Part shown: in pieces, positions 1 to 8,315 of the stretch
Layout: each line of letters starts with the position of its first letter
Position numbering within the stretch: the first letter of the stretch is position 1
Assembly: GCA_003217965.1 (NCBI GenBank)
Contig: QHNB01000105.1
Location: forward strand, 1-24,413
DNA length: 24,413 nucleotides
Source: Verrucomicrobiota bacterium
GTDB lineage: Bacteria > Verrucomicrobiota > Verrucomicrobiia > Chthoniobacterales > UBA10450
Reading direction: 5' to 3'
Translations under genes and position numbers: made by a program
The notes under the pieces: generated by a model
Told to the model about the DNA's origin: nothing
Databases searched by the model: none
What the model saw: the letters and a program-made list of their open reading frames with translations, nothing else

Positions 1-1261
1 TGAGCGGAAGAAACAACGCGATCACGATTGTGCCAACAATGGCCGCGAGAAACACAATCATCATTGGCTCTAGTAATGAGGTGAGCGCAGCGACAGAGTT
101 ATCGACCTCGTCATCGTAAACATCGGCGATCTTCAACAGCATCTCCGGAAGTTGGCCGGTCTCTTCCCCGACATCGATCATGCTGATAACCATTGGTGGG
201 AACGCGCCACTGGTCTCGAGCGGCTGCACGATTGATTCGCCTTCCTTCACCCGATCGTGGACTTGCGAGATTGCATCTGCGATCACCCGATTTCCGGCCG
301 TTTCGCGCGTAATATTGAGCGCTTGTAAAATGGAAACACCGCTTGTGACGAGCGTGCCAAGGGTCCGGGAAAACCTCGAGATCGCCGTCTTCCGCATTAA
401 GTCGCCGAAAAGCGGCAGGCGCAGTTTCAGACGATCAATGCCCGCGCGTCCTGCTGGGGTGCGACTGAGCAACTTGATCCCAATAACGAGCGCGACGATT
501 GCGCCAATGATGAAGGCCCAGTTTTGTTGCGCGAAAGCACTAGCGTTGATCACAACCAGCGTGATTGTTGGCAGCGGTTTGTCGCCCAACATCTCGTGAA
601 AGATCATTTGAAACCTCGGCACGATGAAGACGAGAAGAAATGACAGAATCGAAAGTGCGAGAGTCAGAACGATGATCGGATAGACCATGGCGGCGAGAAC
701 CTTGTTTTTGATCTTCTGTGCCTTCTCTTGGAACTCGGCCAGGCGAGTGAGCACGACCTCGAGCACACCGCCAAGCTCGCCCGCCTTCACCATGCTGATG
801 TAAAGCTGGTTAAAGATGCGCGGATGCTGCGTCAGCGAATCCGAGAATGTGCTGCCACTCTGAACTGATTCAGCGAGGGCCTCGGTTGTGCGTTTGAGAA
901 CATGATCGCGCTCCTGCTTGGACAGCACATTCAGGGAGCGTAATAGCGGCAGACCGGAATCGATTAGAGTCGCAAGCTGCCGCGTGAAGATCATCAGGGT
1001 CTTTGTTTTTACTTTGCGCCGTTGGAACAGGGTAATCTCACCCCGCCGTCGCGCTGTCTTCGGCGCTGCTGGCGCGGCCGCTGTGCGCGCTCTTCTTGCT
1101 TTGCCGTCGCGCGACGGCCCCTTGCCTTCCTGATAAACGCCGGTCGGGAAATACCCGGCTTGGCGTAGCTGGCCAATGACCTCATTCTCGGAGGTCGCCT
1201 CGATAAGTCCGGTCGCTTCCTGACCGCGCGCGTCGAGCGCTACATACTGAAAACGTGCCAT
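1..1261 (-). CDS. pilC: Type IV pilus / type II secretion inner-membrane platform protein PilC/GspF (3' end cut by window edge)
   Basis: This is the polytopic platform protein that couples the PilB/GspE ATPase to pilin or pseudopilin assembly in the inner membrane. The frame is open from an ATG at 1261 to the window edge, about 420 codons. It begins MARFQYVALDARGQEATG, the usual GspF N-terminus. The last codons visible read IVFLAAIVGTIVIALFLPL, the conserved final membrane helix, so only about ten residues should be missing. Two T2SSF domains are recognisable: one with TRQLATLIDSGLPLLRSL, and one with FSRTLGTLVTSGVSILQAL followed by a VGEETGQLPEML segment. Residues ~45-60 form a basic Ala/Arg-rich linker. 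It lies downstream of the pilB genes on the same strand, separated by a 317-bp repeat-bearing spacer. PilC (pili) and GspF (secretion) cannot be told apart with no pilin or secretin gene in view. Confidence 0.9.
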   Translation of the reverse strand, partial: MARFQYVALDARGQEATGLIEATSENEVIGQLRQAGYFPTGVYQEGKGPSRDGKARRARTAAAPAAPKTARRRGEITLFQRRKVKTKTLMIFTRQLATLIDSGLPLLRSLNVLSKQERDHVLKRTTEALAESVQSGSTFSDSLTQHPRIFNQLYISMVKAGELGGVLEVVLTRLAEFQEKAQKIKNKVLAAMVYPIIVLTLALSILSFLLVFIVPRFQMIFHEMLGDKPLPTITLVVINASAFAQQNWAFIIGAIVALVIGIKLLSRTPAGRAGIDRLKLRLPLFGDLMRKTAISRFSRTLGTLVTSGVSILQALNITRETAGNRVIADAISQVHDRVKEGESIVQPLETSGAFPPMVISMIDVGEETGQLPEMLLKIADVYDDEVDNSVAALTSLLEPMMIVFLAAIVGTIVIALFLPL

Positions 1262-1298
1262 TGAGAAAGGGATTGTAGCAAAATTCGAACCTCAGTGT

Positions 1299-1563
1299 CG
1301 AGTTAAGGGTGAGGCTCGGCCAGCAGCCTCCCTACGCCAAGGCTACGGCGAGCCAAGGCGCCGGAGGCGGCTACCTCGCTCTGGCCACGGCGCTCTGCCG
1401 CTACGCCTCTCGATTCGAGTTAAAGGCTGGGCCTCGACAGAGCGAAGCCGCTACAATTCACTGTAGCCACGGCGCTCAGTCGCCGTGCCTCTCGAGTTAA
1501 AAAGTGCGCCTCGACAGAGCGAGGCGGCTACAGTTCGTCGTAGCCACCCCGAACGCTTTCGGG
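1299..1563. repeat. Short GC-rich repeats with hairpins in the pilB-pilC spacer
   Basis: The spacer 1262-1578 holds no convincing gene. The octamer CGAGTTAA occurs three times (1299, 1416, 1493). The last two units share the string GCCTCGACAGAGCGA followed by a GC[C/G]GCTACA stretch, then a GTAGCCAC segment. The core folds: 1508-1525 is GCCTCG-ACAGAG-CGAGGC, a perfect 6-bp stem, and 1431-1448 is the same hairpin with one G-U change. A further hairpin, CCCGAA-CGCT-TTCGGG, sits at 1548-1563 just beyond the pilB stop. No U-tract follows it, so it is not a classical terminator. The arrangement looks like a REP/MITE-type intergenic repeat. A GTAGC-rich stretch also occurs at 23442-23500. Confidence 0.7.
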
Positions 1564-1578
1564 CTCACCGTGCCGACG

Positions 1579-3267
1579 CTATGTGTATTTCAATACTTCC
1601 TCGAAGGTGGTGTCGCCATTAAAGACACTCCGCAATCCATCCTGGCGCAGCGTTACCATCCCAAGCTCGATTGCTTTTTGCTTCAGCACGACCGTCGGCG
1701 CTCGCTCGTTGATGAGCTCGCGCAACGGGTCGGTTATTTTCATCAGCTCATAAATGCCTTTGCGGCCTTTGTAGCCGGTGTGATTACAAGCATCACAGCC
1801 TTTGCCATAGTAAAATTTTCTTCCACCGAGATCGCTCCGACTGACTTCGACTTGATCAAGCACATTTCGGTTCGGTTCGCAGCTCGCGCGGCAATTCAGG
1901 CAAATCGTGCGCAGCAAGCGCTGGCCGAGAACCGCTTCAAGCGTCGAAGAAATGAGAAAAGGTTCGACTCCCATGTCGACCAGGCGGGTGACCGCGCCGG
2001 GAGCATCGGTCGTGTGCAGCGTCGTGAACACCAGGTGACCGGTGAGAGAAGCCTGAATCGCAATCTGGGCGGTCTCAAGGTCGCGCGTTTCGCCAACCAT
2101 GATTCGATCCGGATCCTGCCGTAGAAAAGCGCGCAATACGCGGGCAAAAGTCAACCCAACGGCTTCGTTCACCGGCACCTGAACTATGCCCTCCAGATCA
2201 TATTCGACTGGCTCTTCTGCGGTGAGAAGCTTCGAATCGATAGTATTGATGTTGCGCAAACAGGAATAAAGAGTGGTTGTTTTGCCTGAACCGGTCGGGC
2301 CAGTCACGATGAAAATTCCGTTTGGCCGCTGGATCAGCTCAAGGATGTAATCGTGGACGTACTGCGGCATCCCGAGCATCTCGAGGTCGAGATTAACCGT
2401 TGTGCGATCAAGCACTCGCAGAACAACACTCTCGCCGAATTGCGTGGGCAAGGTCGAGACGCGCAGATCAACATTTCGGCCGGCGATATTTTTTTGAATT
2501 CGTCCGTCCTGCGGAAGCCGGCGCTCGGCAATGTTCATATTTGCCATGACCTTTACGCGTGAGATAACCGGCAGCGCGAGATGCCGCGGTGGGGGCGCCA
2601 TTTCGTAAAGGGCGCCATCAACGCGATATCGAATTTTGAATTCGTTTTCAAACGGCTCGAAGTGAATGTCGCTCGCGCGATCCTGAATCGCCTGGTACAG
2701 AATCAAATCGACAAACCGAATGATGGGTGCGGCGTTTGCCTCCGTTTCTACCTTGGCACCGGCCCCGTCATCACCTCGAACCTTCAACAACTCGCCCGAT
2801 TCGCCGAGTTGCTTGAGCACGTCCTCCATGCTCGAGGTGTCGGTGCCGTAAAAATTCCTGATTCCCTCATCAATCTGCTCGATCGGCGCCACCACCACTT
2901 CGACGTCGTGACCGAGTGCGAAGCGCAAGTCTTCTGCCGTTCTGGAATCGAGCGGATCGGCCGCGGCGACACGCAGCGTGTGTTCGACGAAATCAACCGG
3001 CAAGACTCGATGTAAGCGCGCGAGGCCGCCTGGAACTAGCTTTGCGATCTCGGGCGCGATCTCGCGATCTCTCAGGTCGACAAACTGCGCTCCGATCCCT
3101 TCCGCAATGGCACGATAGAATCCGGCCTCGTCGGTAAATCCACTGTCCACCATCGCTTGCATGATAGTTTTGCCATTTTGCTGCGCTTCGATCAGGACGT
3201 CGTCGGCCTGTGCCCTTTGCAGGACTTGCCGATCAACAAACAGATCAAGAACCTGGTGATTGTTCAT
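1579..3267 (-). CDS. pilB: PilB/GspE-family assembly ATPase (intact copy)
   Basis: This is a cytoplasmic hexameric ATPase of 562 residues that powers pilus or pseudopilus assembly. An N-terminal T2SSE_N/MshEN-like domain occupies ~1-140. The ATPase core carries the Asp-box region around 200-285 (RASDIHFEP, RLPQDGRIQ), the Walker A motif GPTGSGKT at 323-330, DPDRIMVGETRD as the Walker B region, and the His box TGHLVFTTLHTTDAPGAV. A CxxC pair (ICLNC) and a second pair (CDACNHTGYKGRKGIYE) form the zinc-binding tetracysteine motif of GspE/PilB proteins. The final EEVLKYT is a normal family ending. The ATG lies 3 nt after the stop of the upstream paralogue, so the two were probably co-transcribed. 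PilT is unlikely, because PilT lacks this N-terminal domain and the cysteine motif. Confidence 0.92.
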   Translation of the reverse strand: MNNHQVLDLFVDRQVLQRAQADDVLIEAQQNGKTIMQAMVDSGFTDEAGFYRAIAEGIGAQFVDLRDREIAPEIAKLVPGGLARLHRVLPVDFVEHTLRVAAADPLDSRTAEDLRFALGHDVEVVVAPIEQIDEGIRNFYGTDTSSMEDVLKQLGESGELLKVRGDDGAGAKVETEANAAPIIRFVDLILYQAIQDRASDIHFEPFENEFKIRYRVDGALYEMAPPPRHLALPVISRVKVMANMNIAERRLPQDGRIQKNIAGRNVDLRVSTLPTQFGESVVLRVLDRTTVNLDLEMLGMPQYVHDYILELIQRPNGIFIVTGPTGSGKTTTLYSCLRNINTIDSKLLTAEEPVEYDLEGIVQVPVNEAVGLTFARVLRAFLRQDPDRIMVGETRDLETAQIAIQASLTGHLVFTTLHTTDAPGAVTRLVDMGVEPFLISSTLEAVLGQRLLRTICLNCRASCEPNRNVLDQVEVSRSDLGGRKFYYGKGCDACNHTGYKGRKGIYELMKITDPLRELINERAPTVVLKQKAIELGMVTLRQDGLRSVFNGDTTFEEVLKYT

Positions 3268-3270
3268 GCC

Positions 3271-4900
3271 CTAGCTCGCATCTGTAATCGTTGCCGAAAT
3301 CACCTCGTCCGGGGAAGTCAGGCCGGCCAAAACCTTCCGAACACCATCTTCGCGCAGTGTCCGCATTCCTAATTCTCGCGCGCGCCGGCGCAGGAGAGAT
3401 GTGGACGTGCGTTTGGTGATCGAATGCCGCACTTCATCGTCGATGATGAAGATTTCAAAAATTCCCATCCGCCCGCGATAGCCGGTATGCCGGCAATGAT
3501 CACACCCGGTGGCGCACATGACCTGCGCCTCTTTCATTTGCGATGGTTCGATCCCAAGCGCCCGCATCTCTATTTCGCTTAGTGCCGTCGGTTTTTTGCA
3601 TTGAGTGCACAGCCGCCGAACCAGCCGTTGCGCCATGATCGCGCGGATAGAGGAGGCGACGAGGAACGGCGGCACACCGATATCAACCAGGCGCGCCACG
3701 GCGGAAGGGGCATCATTCGTGTGCAGCGTGCTGAAGACCAGGTGTCCGGTCAGGCTGGCGTTGGTCGCGATGGATGCTGTCTCTGCGTCGCGAATTTCAC
3801 CGATCATGATGATGTTGGGGGCTTGCCGCAGAATCGATCGGAGCGCGATCGGAAACGTCATCCCCACGTCCGTGTTTACCTGCACCTGATTAATGCCGGT
3901 CATCTGATATTCGACCGGCTCTTCCACGGTAATGATCTTGCGGTCGGGCTTGTTGATGTAGTTCAGACAGGCGTAAAGAGTGCTCGTTTTTCCAGAGCCG
4001 GTCGGACCGGTGACGAGCAAGATGCAGCAGCCGCGATTTGTCGAGGACACGAATGACAATGCTCTCGCCGTGGTTGGTTGGAATGGTGGAAACGCGGAGA
4101 TCGACCGGCGTTTTGCGAATTTTAACTTGAATTCGCCCGTCCTGTGGCAGGCGTTTTTCGGCAATGCTCATCGAGCCGGTCATAATCTTCAGCCGGCTAA
4201 TAATTGCGGACTGCAATCTTTTGGTCGGTGCCTGCATTTCCTGCAAGACCCCATCGATGCGAAAGCGGATGCGGAATTTCTTGTCGAGCGGTTCGAGATG
4301 GATGTCACTGGCGCCAAGCTTGTGCGCTTCGATGATCAACATTGAAACCAGCCGGATGATCGGCGCATCTGCTTCATCGACGTCGGCCGTTTGCTCGACG
4401 ATCTCGAGTCCCAAATCGATTTGATCACCAAGGCGATGTTGAAGAACGTCTACGGCTTCCTCGGCGGTGCCGTAATATTTGATGAGCGCGTCGCGAATCT
4501 TTTCGGGAGAAGTGCAGACAAGCTCGAGGTCTCGTTGCAGAAGGAAATTGAGACTGTCAATCGTATCGACATCGAGGGGGTCGCCGATCGCCAGGACGAG
4601 GCCATTTGTGCCGAATCCGACGGGGATGACCTTGAATCGGTGCGCGTCTTCCGCGCTGATTTGCGCGATAATGTCTGGAGGAATGACCATCGTGGCAAGA
4701 TCGATCCAATCCATGTGGGCTTGCGCGGCGAGCGAACGCGAGATTTGGTCGGATGACACGACTCCGTCGCGAATCAGACTATCAACAACGCTGCCGTCGC
4801 CGTTGAGCTTTATGCGGGCTTTTGCGATTTGATTGCCTGAGACCAGACCGAGGTCTTCAAGAATCCGAAGGACGTAATCTTCACTCGCCTGCACGATCAA
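3271..4900 (-). pseudogene. Second PilB/GspE ATPase, broken by an internal ~74-nt loss with frameshift
   Basis: Two frames together encode one GspE/PilB protein. The 5' frame (from a TTG at 4900, or a GTG at 4894) supplies the N-domain and RLPQDGRIQ...ESIVIRVLDKS. The 3' frame resumes at ILLVTGPTGSGKTSTLYA and continues with TGHLVFSTLHTNDAPSAV, the cysteine motifs (CTQC, CDHCRHTGYRGRMGIFE) and a normal C-terminus. The intact paralogue has 28 residues (84 nt) between the equivalent VLDRT and IFIVTG. Here only 10 nt remain, so ~74 nt are missing and the frame changes. Restoring 74 nt would give 568 codons, the family size. The Walker B approach reads RQAPNIIMIGEIRD, with Ala in place of the usual Asp. 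No other stop or frameshift is seen. It starts 61 nt after the glmS stop. Confidence 0.85.
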
Positions 4901-4961
4901 GAATTGTAAAACAGACGGCTCTCGCTAGGCCGGATTTTGTTAGAGGTTGCCCGGCCGACTC

Positions 4962-6668
4962 TCATTCTACGGTTACGCTCTTAGCCAGGTTGCGTGGCTT
5001 ATCCACGTCGAGTCCGAGCTCGACCGCGAGATGGTAGGCAAGCAATTGCAACGGAATGACGGTGAGGACCGGCGTGACGACGTCCGCTGCGCGCGGAATC
5101 TCGATGATGTCATTGGCGATGCCTTTCAACTGTTTCGCACCGTCACCGCTGGTGAGCGCGATGATGGGTCCCTTGCGCGCTTTAACCTGCTCGACGTTGT
5201 TCAGGTTCTTCGAGAAGACGGCGTCATCCGGAGCGATGAAAATGGAGGGAAGATCGGGGCGGACGAGCGCAATAATACCGTGCTTTAATTCTGCGCTGGG
5301 GTGACCTTCGGCGAAGAGATAGGTGATCTCCTTCATCTTTAACGCCCCTTCCAGCGCGATCGGAAAGTTGAACTGCCGCCCGAAAAAGAGCATACCGTTG
5401 ACAGAAAACAGATTCAATTTGTTCGGGCAGCGCTTCCAAAGCTTCGATGATGAGCGAACCCTCCGAAGTCGAGAGATGGCGCATTCGGCCAAGGAGCAAT
5501 CCGATGAGCGTCAGAATCACCAGCTGTGAGGTAAATGATTTCGTCGCTGCCACTCCGATTTCTGGCCCGGCGTGCATGTAGACGCCGCCGTCACTTTCAC
5601 GCGCGATGGTACTGGCCACATTGTTGCAAATACCGAGAGTCCGATAGCCTTTGCGCCGGCTTTCGCGTAACGCGCCCAGAGTATCAGCAGTTTCACCGCT
5701 CTGGCTAATAGCGAACATGAGCGTGTTTCCGCTCATCGGGGTGTTACGGTGACGGAATTCGCTCGCGTATTCCACTTCAACGGGAATGCTGGCGAGCTGC
5801 TCAATCAAGTATTCGCCGACCAAAGCTGCGTGCAGCGCGGTTCCACAGCCGGTGAGAACGATCCGGGTGACGTCGCGAAGCTGGGGCGCGGTCATGTTCA
5901 ATCCACCAAGCTTAGCCGTACATTCTTCAGTGTTGAGACGGCCGCGCATGGCATCACGGACCGAGTCCGGCTGCTCGAAGATTTCCTTCAGCATGTAGTG
6001 CGGGAACTCGCCTCGAAATCGTTCAGATAAACGGCATCACGCGTGTGAGCGACGATTGCGCTGACGTCACTCGCGAGAAAATTCTCGTCTTTGCCCACGC
6101 CGAGAACCAGTGGCGAACCGCGGCGGGCTCCGACCAGAAAATCTTTGATATCGGCGTGAACGAGGGCAATGCCGTAGGTGCCGATCACCTGTTTCAGGGC
6201 CGCGCGGGTCGCGTTCACCAGCCGTGCTTTAGAATCCTTGCCGTCCAGTTGCTCGTAAATGCTGCCAATTAGATGCGCGAGCACCTCGGTATCAGTGTCA
6301 GAGGTGAATTTGTGTCCCCCTTCGCGGACCAGCTGCTCACGCAGCGTGGCGTAATTTTCGATCACCCCATTGTGCACGAGCGCGATCTTGCCGCTTTGAT
6401 CAAAATGCGGGTGAGCGTTTTCATCAGTAACTTTACCGTGCGTAGCCCAACGGGTGTGGCTAATCCCGTACTGCCCCGCTGGCGGTCGCTCCGTCATTAA
6501 TTTCGCGAGATTGGCAATGCGACCGGCACATTTCCGCGTTTCGATCGTTTGGCCGTTAACGATGGCGACCCCAGCCGAATCGTAGCCGCGATACTCGAGG
6601 CGGCGTAACCCATCGAGAAGAATAGGAGCTGCTTCAGATCGGCCGACGTATCCGACAATTCCGCACAT
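4962..6668 (-). pseudogene. glmS: Glutamine-fructose-6-phosphate aminotransferase GlmS, broken at two points
   Basis: GlmS makes glucosamine-6-phosphate from fructose-6-phosphate and glutamine, the first step to UDP-GlcNAc for peptidoglycan and lipid A. The start is ATG TGC, so Cys2 of MCGIVGYVG is the expected N-terminal nucleophile. The glutaminase domain runs through SHTRWATHGKVTDENAHPH and ends at AVYLNDFE. A second frame then gives GEFPHYMLKEIFEQP and the first SIS domain (LTGCGTALHA, SQSGETADT). It runs to EQIESVF, after which a third frame gives LFFGRQFNFPIALEGALKMKEI and the normal end PRNLAKSVTVE. Compared with known GlmS, roughly 33 residues are missing at the first junction (~6012) and roughly 15 at the second (~5400), both with frame changes. 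The total of 1707 nt compares with ~1840 for the family. No other decay is visible, so an assembly cause is likely. Confidence 0.88.
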
Positions 6669-6812
6669 AATTCGTGAGAATGCTCACATTACCACGTTTG
6701 CGGTGCAACTGTCGTGCCGCGCAGGGCGGTCCCACGGAATGGAGCGGAGATCGATTTTTGGAGGCGTAAAATCTCGCGAGCGGCGATTCCTGTTTGCTAT
6801 CACATTAGCGCA
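6669..6812. promoter_or_regulatory. Divergent intergenic region between glmS and glgC
   Basis: These 144 bp separate two divergently read genes and should hold both promoters. I see no convincing -35/-10 pair. A perfect inverted repeat, GTGAG-AATG-CTCAC (6674-6687), lies 5 nt before the glmS start codon and could be a small operator or a 5'-UTR hairpin. There is no sign of the glmS ribozyme core, and the space on that side is too short for it unless the transcript starts much further upstream. Confidence 0.35.
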
Positions 6813-8108
6813 ATGCAAGCGCCTTCGCTTCCTCCCGGTACGACGCAGAGAACTCTCGCTATTATCATGGGTGGCGGGGCCGGAACTCGGCTTTTCCCAT
6901 TGACGAAAGACCGAGCGAAACCAGCCGTTCCCCTGGGGGGCAAGTATCGCTTGGTCGACATCCCGATCAGCAACTGCCTTAACTCAGGGCTGCGTTCGAT
7001 TTATGTTCTGACCCAGTTCAACAGCATGTCGCTGCATCGCCACATCCAGGCGAGCTATAAATTCGATAATTTTTCTCGTAGTTTTGTCGATATTCTGGCC
7101 GCACAACAGACACCGGCAGGTTCGCAATGGTATCAGGGCACGGCCGACGCCGTTCGCCAAAATATGCGCTACTTCCTCGAGCGACCTTTTGAGTTTTATC
7201 TCATTCTAAGCGGCGACCAGCTCTACCGGATGGATTTTCGTGCGCTTTTGCATCAGCACATCCATTCCGGGGCAGAGATCACTCTCGCGACGAAACCGGT
7301 CCGGCGTGATCAAGTCTCGGAGTTCGGGATCATGCAGAGTGGAGAGGACAGGCGCATTACGCGATTTGTCGAAAAACCGAACGAGTCAAAAGTGCTCGAC
7401 CAAATGAAAATAGGTCCTGACTTGCTCACTGCCATCGGACATGCCGCGGAAGAGGAACTGTTTCAAGCGTCGATGGGTATCTACATTTTCAATCGCGAAG
7501 TTTTGGTGGATTGCCTCAACAATGAGCTTGTTGATTTTGGCAAGCATGTCATTCCCGCTGCCATTCAGACGCGGAATGTCAGCGCTTATATCTTCGACGG
7601 CTATTGGGAGGATATCGGGACCATCCGTGCCTTTTACGAAGCAAACCTCGACCTGACCGACATCGTGCCGGGATACAGCTTTTTTGATGCAGACGCACCG
7701 ATTTACACTCACCCGCGCTTTCTGCCGGGCAGCAAGATCAACGGGGCGACGTTACGCCAGGCGATCATTTCCGATGGCTGTATCATTTCTGACGCGCACC
7801 TGGAACGGTGTGTTGTCGGCGTGCGCAGCATCATTCAGAGCGGCGCGACCATTCGCAACAGCGTCGTCATGGGGGCCGATTATTACCAAACCGGCAACAC
7901 CGGTTCGGGAGATCAAATTCCAATCGGGATCGGCAAAAACTGCGTCATCGATCGCGCGATCATCGACAAGAACGCGCGGATTGCCGACGGTGTTGTCATC
8001 ACGCCGGAAGGTAAGCCGGATGATCTGGACGCAGAGAATTACTACCTCCGCGACGGAATCGTGGTCATTCCAAAGGACGCAACTATTCCGCCCGGTTTTT
8101 GGATCTGA
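6813..8108 (+). CDS. glgC: Glucose-1-phosphate adenylyltransferase (ADP-glucose pyrophosphorylase)
   Basis: GlgC makes ADP-glucose from ATP and glucose-1-phosphate, the committed step of bacterial glycogen synthesis. From the ATG at 6813 the protein is 431 residues, the normal GlgC length. The nucleotidyltransferase signature IIMGGGAGTRLFPLT is at ~17-31, followed by KPAVPLGGKYRLVDIPISN, the GTADAVRQN segment, LILSGDQLYRMD (metal-binding Asp), RFVEKP and FDGYWEDIGT. A left-handed beta-helix C-terminal domain with hexapeptide-like repeats ends in VVIPKDATIPPGFWI. An upstream in-frame ATG at 6714 would add a basic stretch not seen in the family, so 6813 is preferred although no clear ribosome binding site precedes it. 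The gene is intact and divergent from glmS. Confidence 0.95.
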   Translation: MQAPSLPPGTTQRTLAIIMGGGAGTRLFPLTKDRAKPAVPLGGKYRLVDIPISNCLNSGLRSIYVLTQFNSMSLHRHIQASYKFDNFSRSFVDILAAQQTPAGSQWYQGTADAVRQNMRYFLERPFEFYLILSGDQLYRMDFRALLHQHIHSGAEITLATKPVRRDQVSEFGIMQSGEDRRITRFVEKPNESKVLDQMKIGPDLLTAIGHAAEEELFQASMGIYIFNREVLVDCLNNELVDFGKHVIPAAIQTRNVSAYIFDGYWEDIGTIRAFYEANLDLTDIVPGYSFFDADAPIYTHPRFLPGSKINGATLRQAIISDGCIISDAHLERCVVGVRSIIQSGATIRNSVVMGADYYQTGNTGSGDQIPIGIGKNCVIDRAIIDKNARIADGVVITPEGKPDDLDAENYYLRDGIVVIPKDATIPPGFWI

Positions 8109-8111
8109 TCG

Positions 8112-8315
8112 CTACCGACGATCGGTCATGTTGGCGAACTGACCCTGCGTTTCCCATTTCTCCTGTTTGTTCCAGGGAATTTGGGACTCGCGACCAGCGT
8201 CCGGATCGTCAACAAGGGCCGGTTTTGGCTTTTCGGTAGCGCACCCTGCCAGAAGGGCGAATGCCACGAAAAGAAGGAACGACGCGATTGTACGTTTAGG
8301 AATTTGAGCCAGCAT
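8112..8315 (-). CDS. Small lipoprotein with an IPWN...W C-terminal tail
   Basis: The product is about 67 residues. The start MLAQIPKRTIASF precedes a hydrophobic segment and the lipobox LLAGC, so the mature protein should be a lipid-anchored peptide of about 43 residues (CATEKPKPALVDD...). The tail QIPWNKQEKWETQGQF resembles the IPWN..xxWE endings I associate with short verrucomicrobial lipoproteins, but I cannot name a family. An in-frame ATG at 8330 is also possible. The start overlaps the end of the upstream coiled-coil gene by about 20 nt, which suggests a coupled two-gene unit. The function is unknown. Confidence 0.75.
   Translation of the reverse strand: MLAQIPKRTIASFLLFVAFALLAGCATEKPKPALVDDPDAGRESQIPWNKQEKWETQGQFANMTDRR

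Noticed and set aside
1299..1563. CRISPR array
   Set aside because: Units are unequal (117 and 77 bp), imperfect and contain hairpins with no spacer-like unique segments of constant length.
1504..2124. Long plus-strand frame (206 codons) antisense to pilB, with others such as 2581-3015
   Set aside because: It mirrors the pilB coding frame on the other strand, has no recognisable domain or ribosome site, and the minus-strand protein is clearly conserved.
3980..4345. Plus-strand frames opposite the broken second pilB
   Set aside because: They arise from the complementary strand of a conserved ATPase and have no domain of their own.
4962..6668. Programmed frameshifting or translational bypassing in glmS and pilB-2
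   Set aside because: Conserved residues are absent at each junction rather than present in another frame or in a bypassed segment, so recoding could not restore the protein.
6669..6812. glmS ribozyme/riboswitch
   Set aside because: No recognisable ribozyme core is seen in the 144-bp leader; only a 5-bp stem inverted repeat is present.
6714..6812. N-terminal extension of glgC from the ATG at 6714
   Set aside because: The added 33 residues are basic, unlike any GlgC N-terminus, and cover the divergent promoter region.
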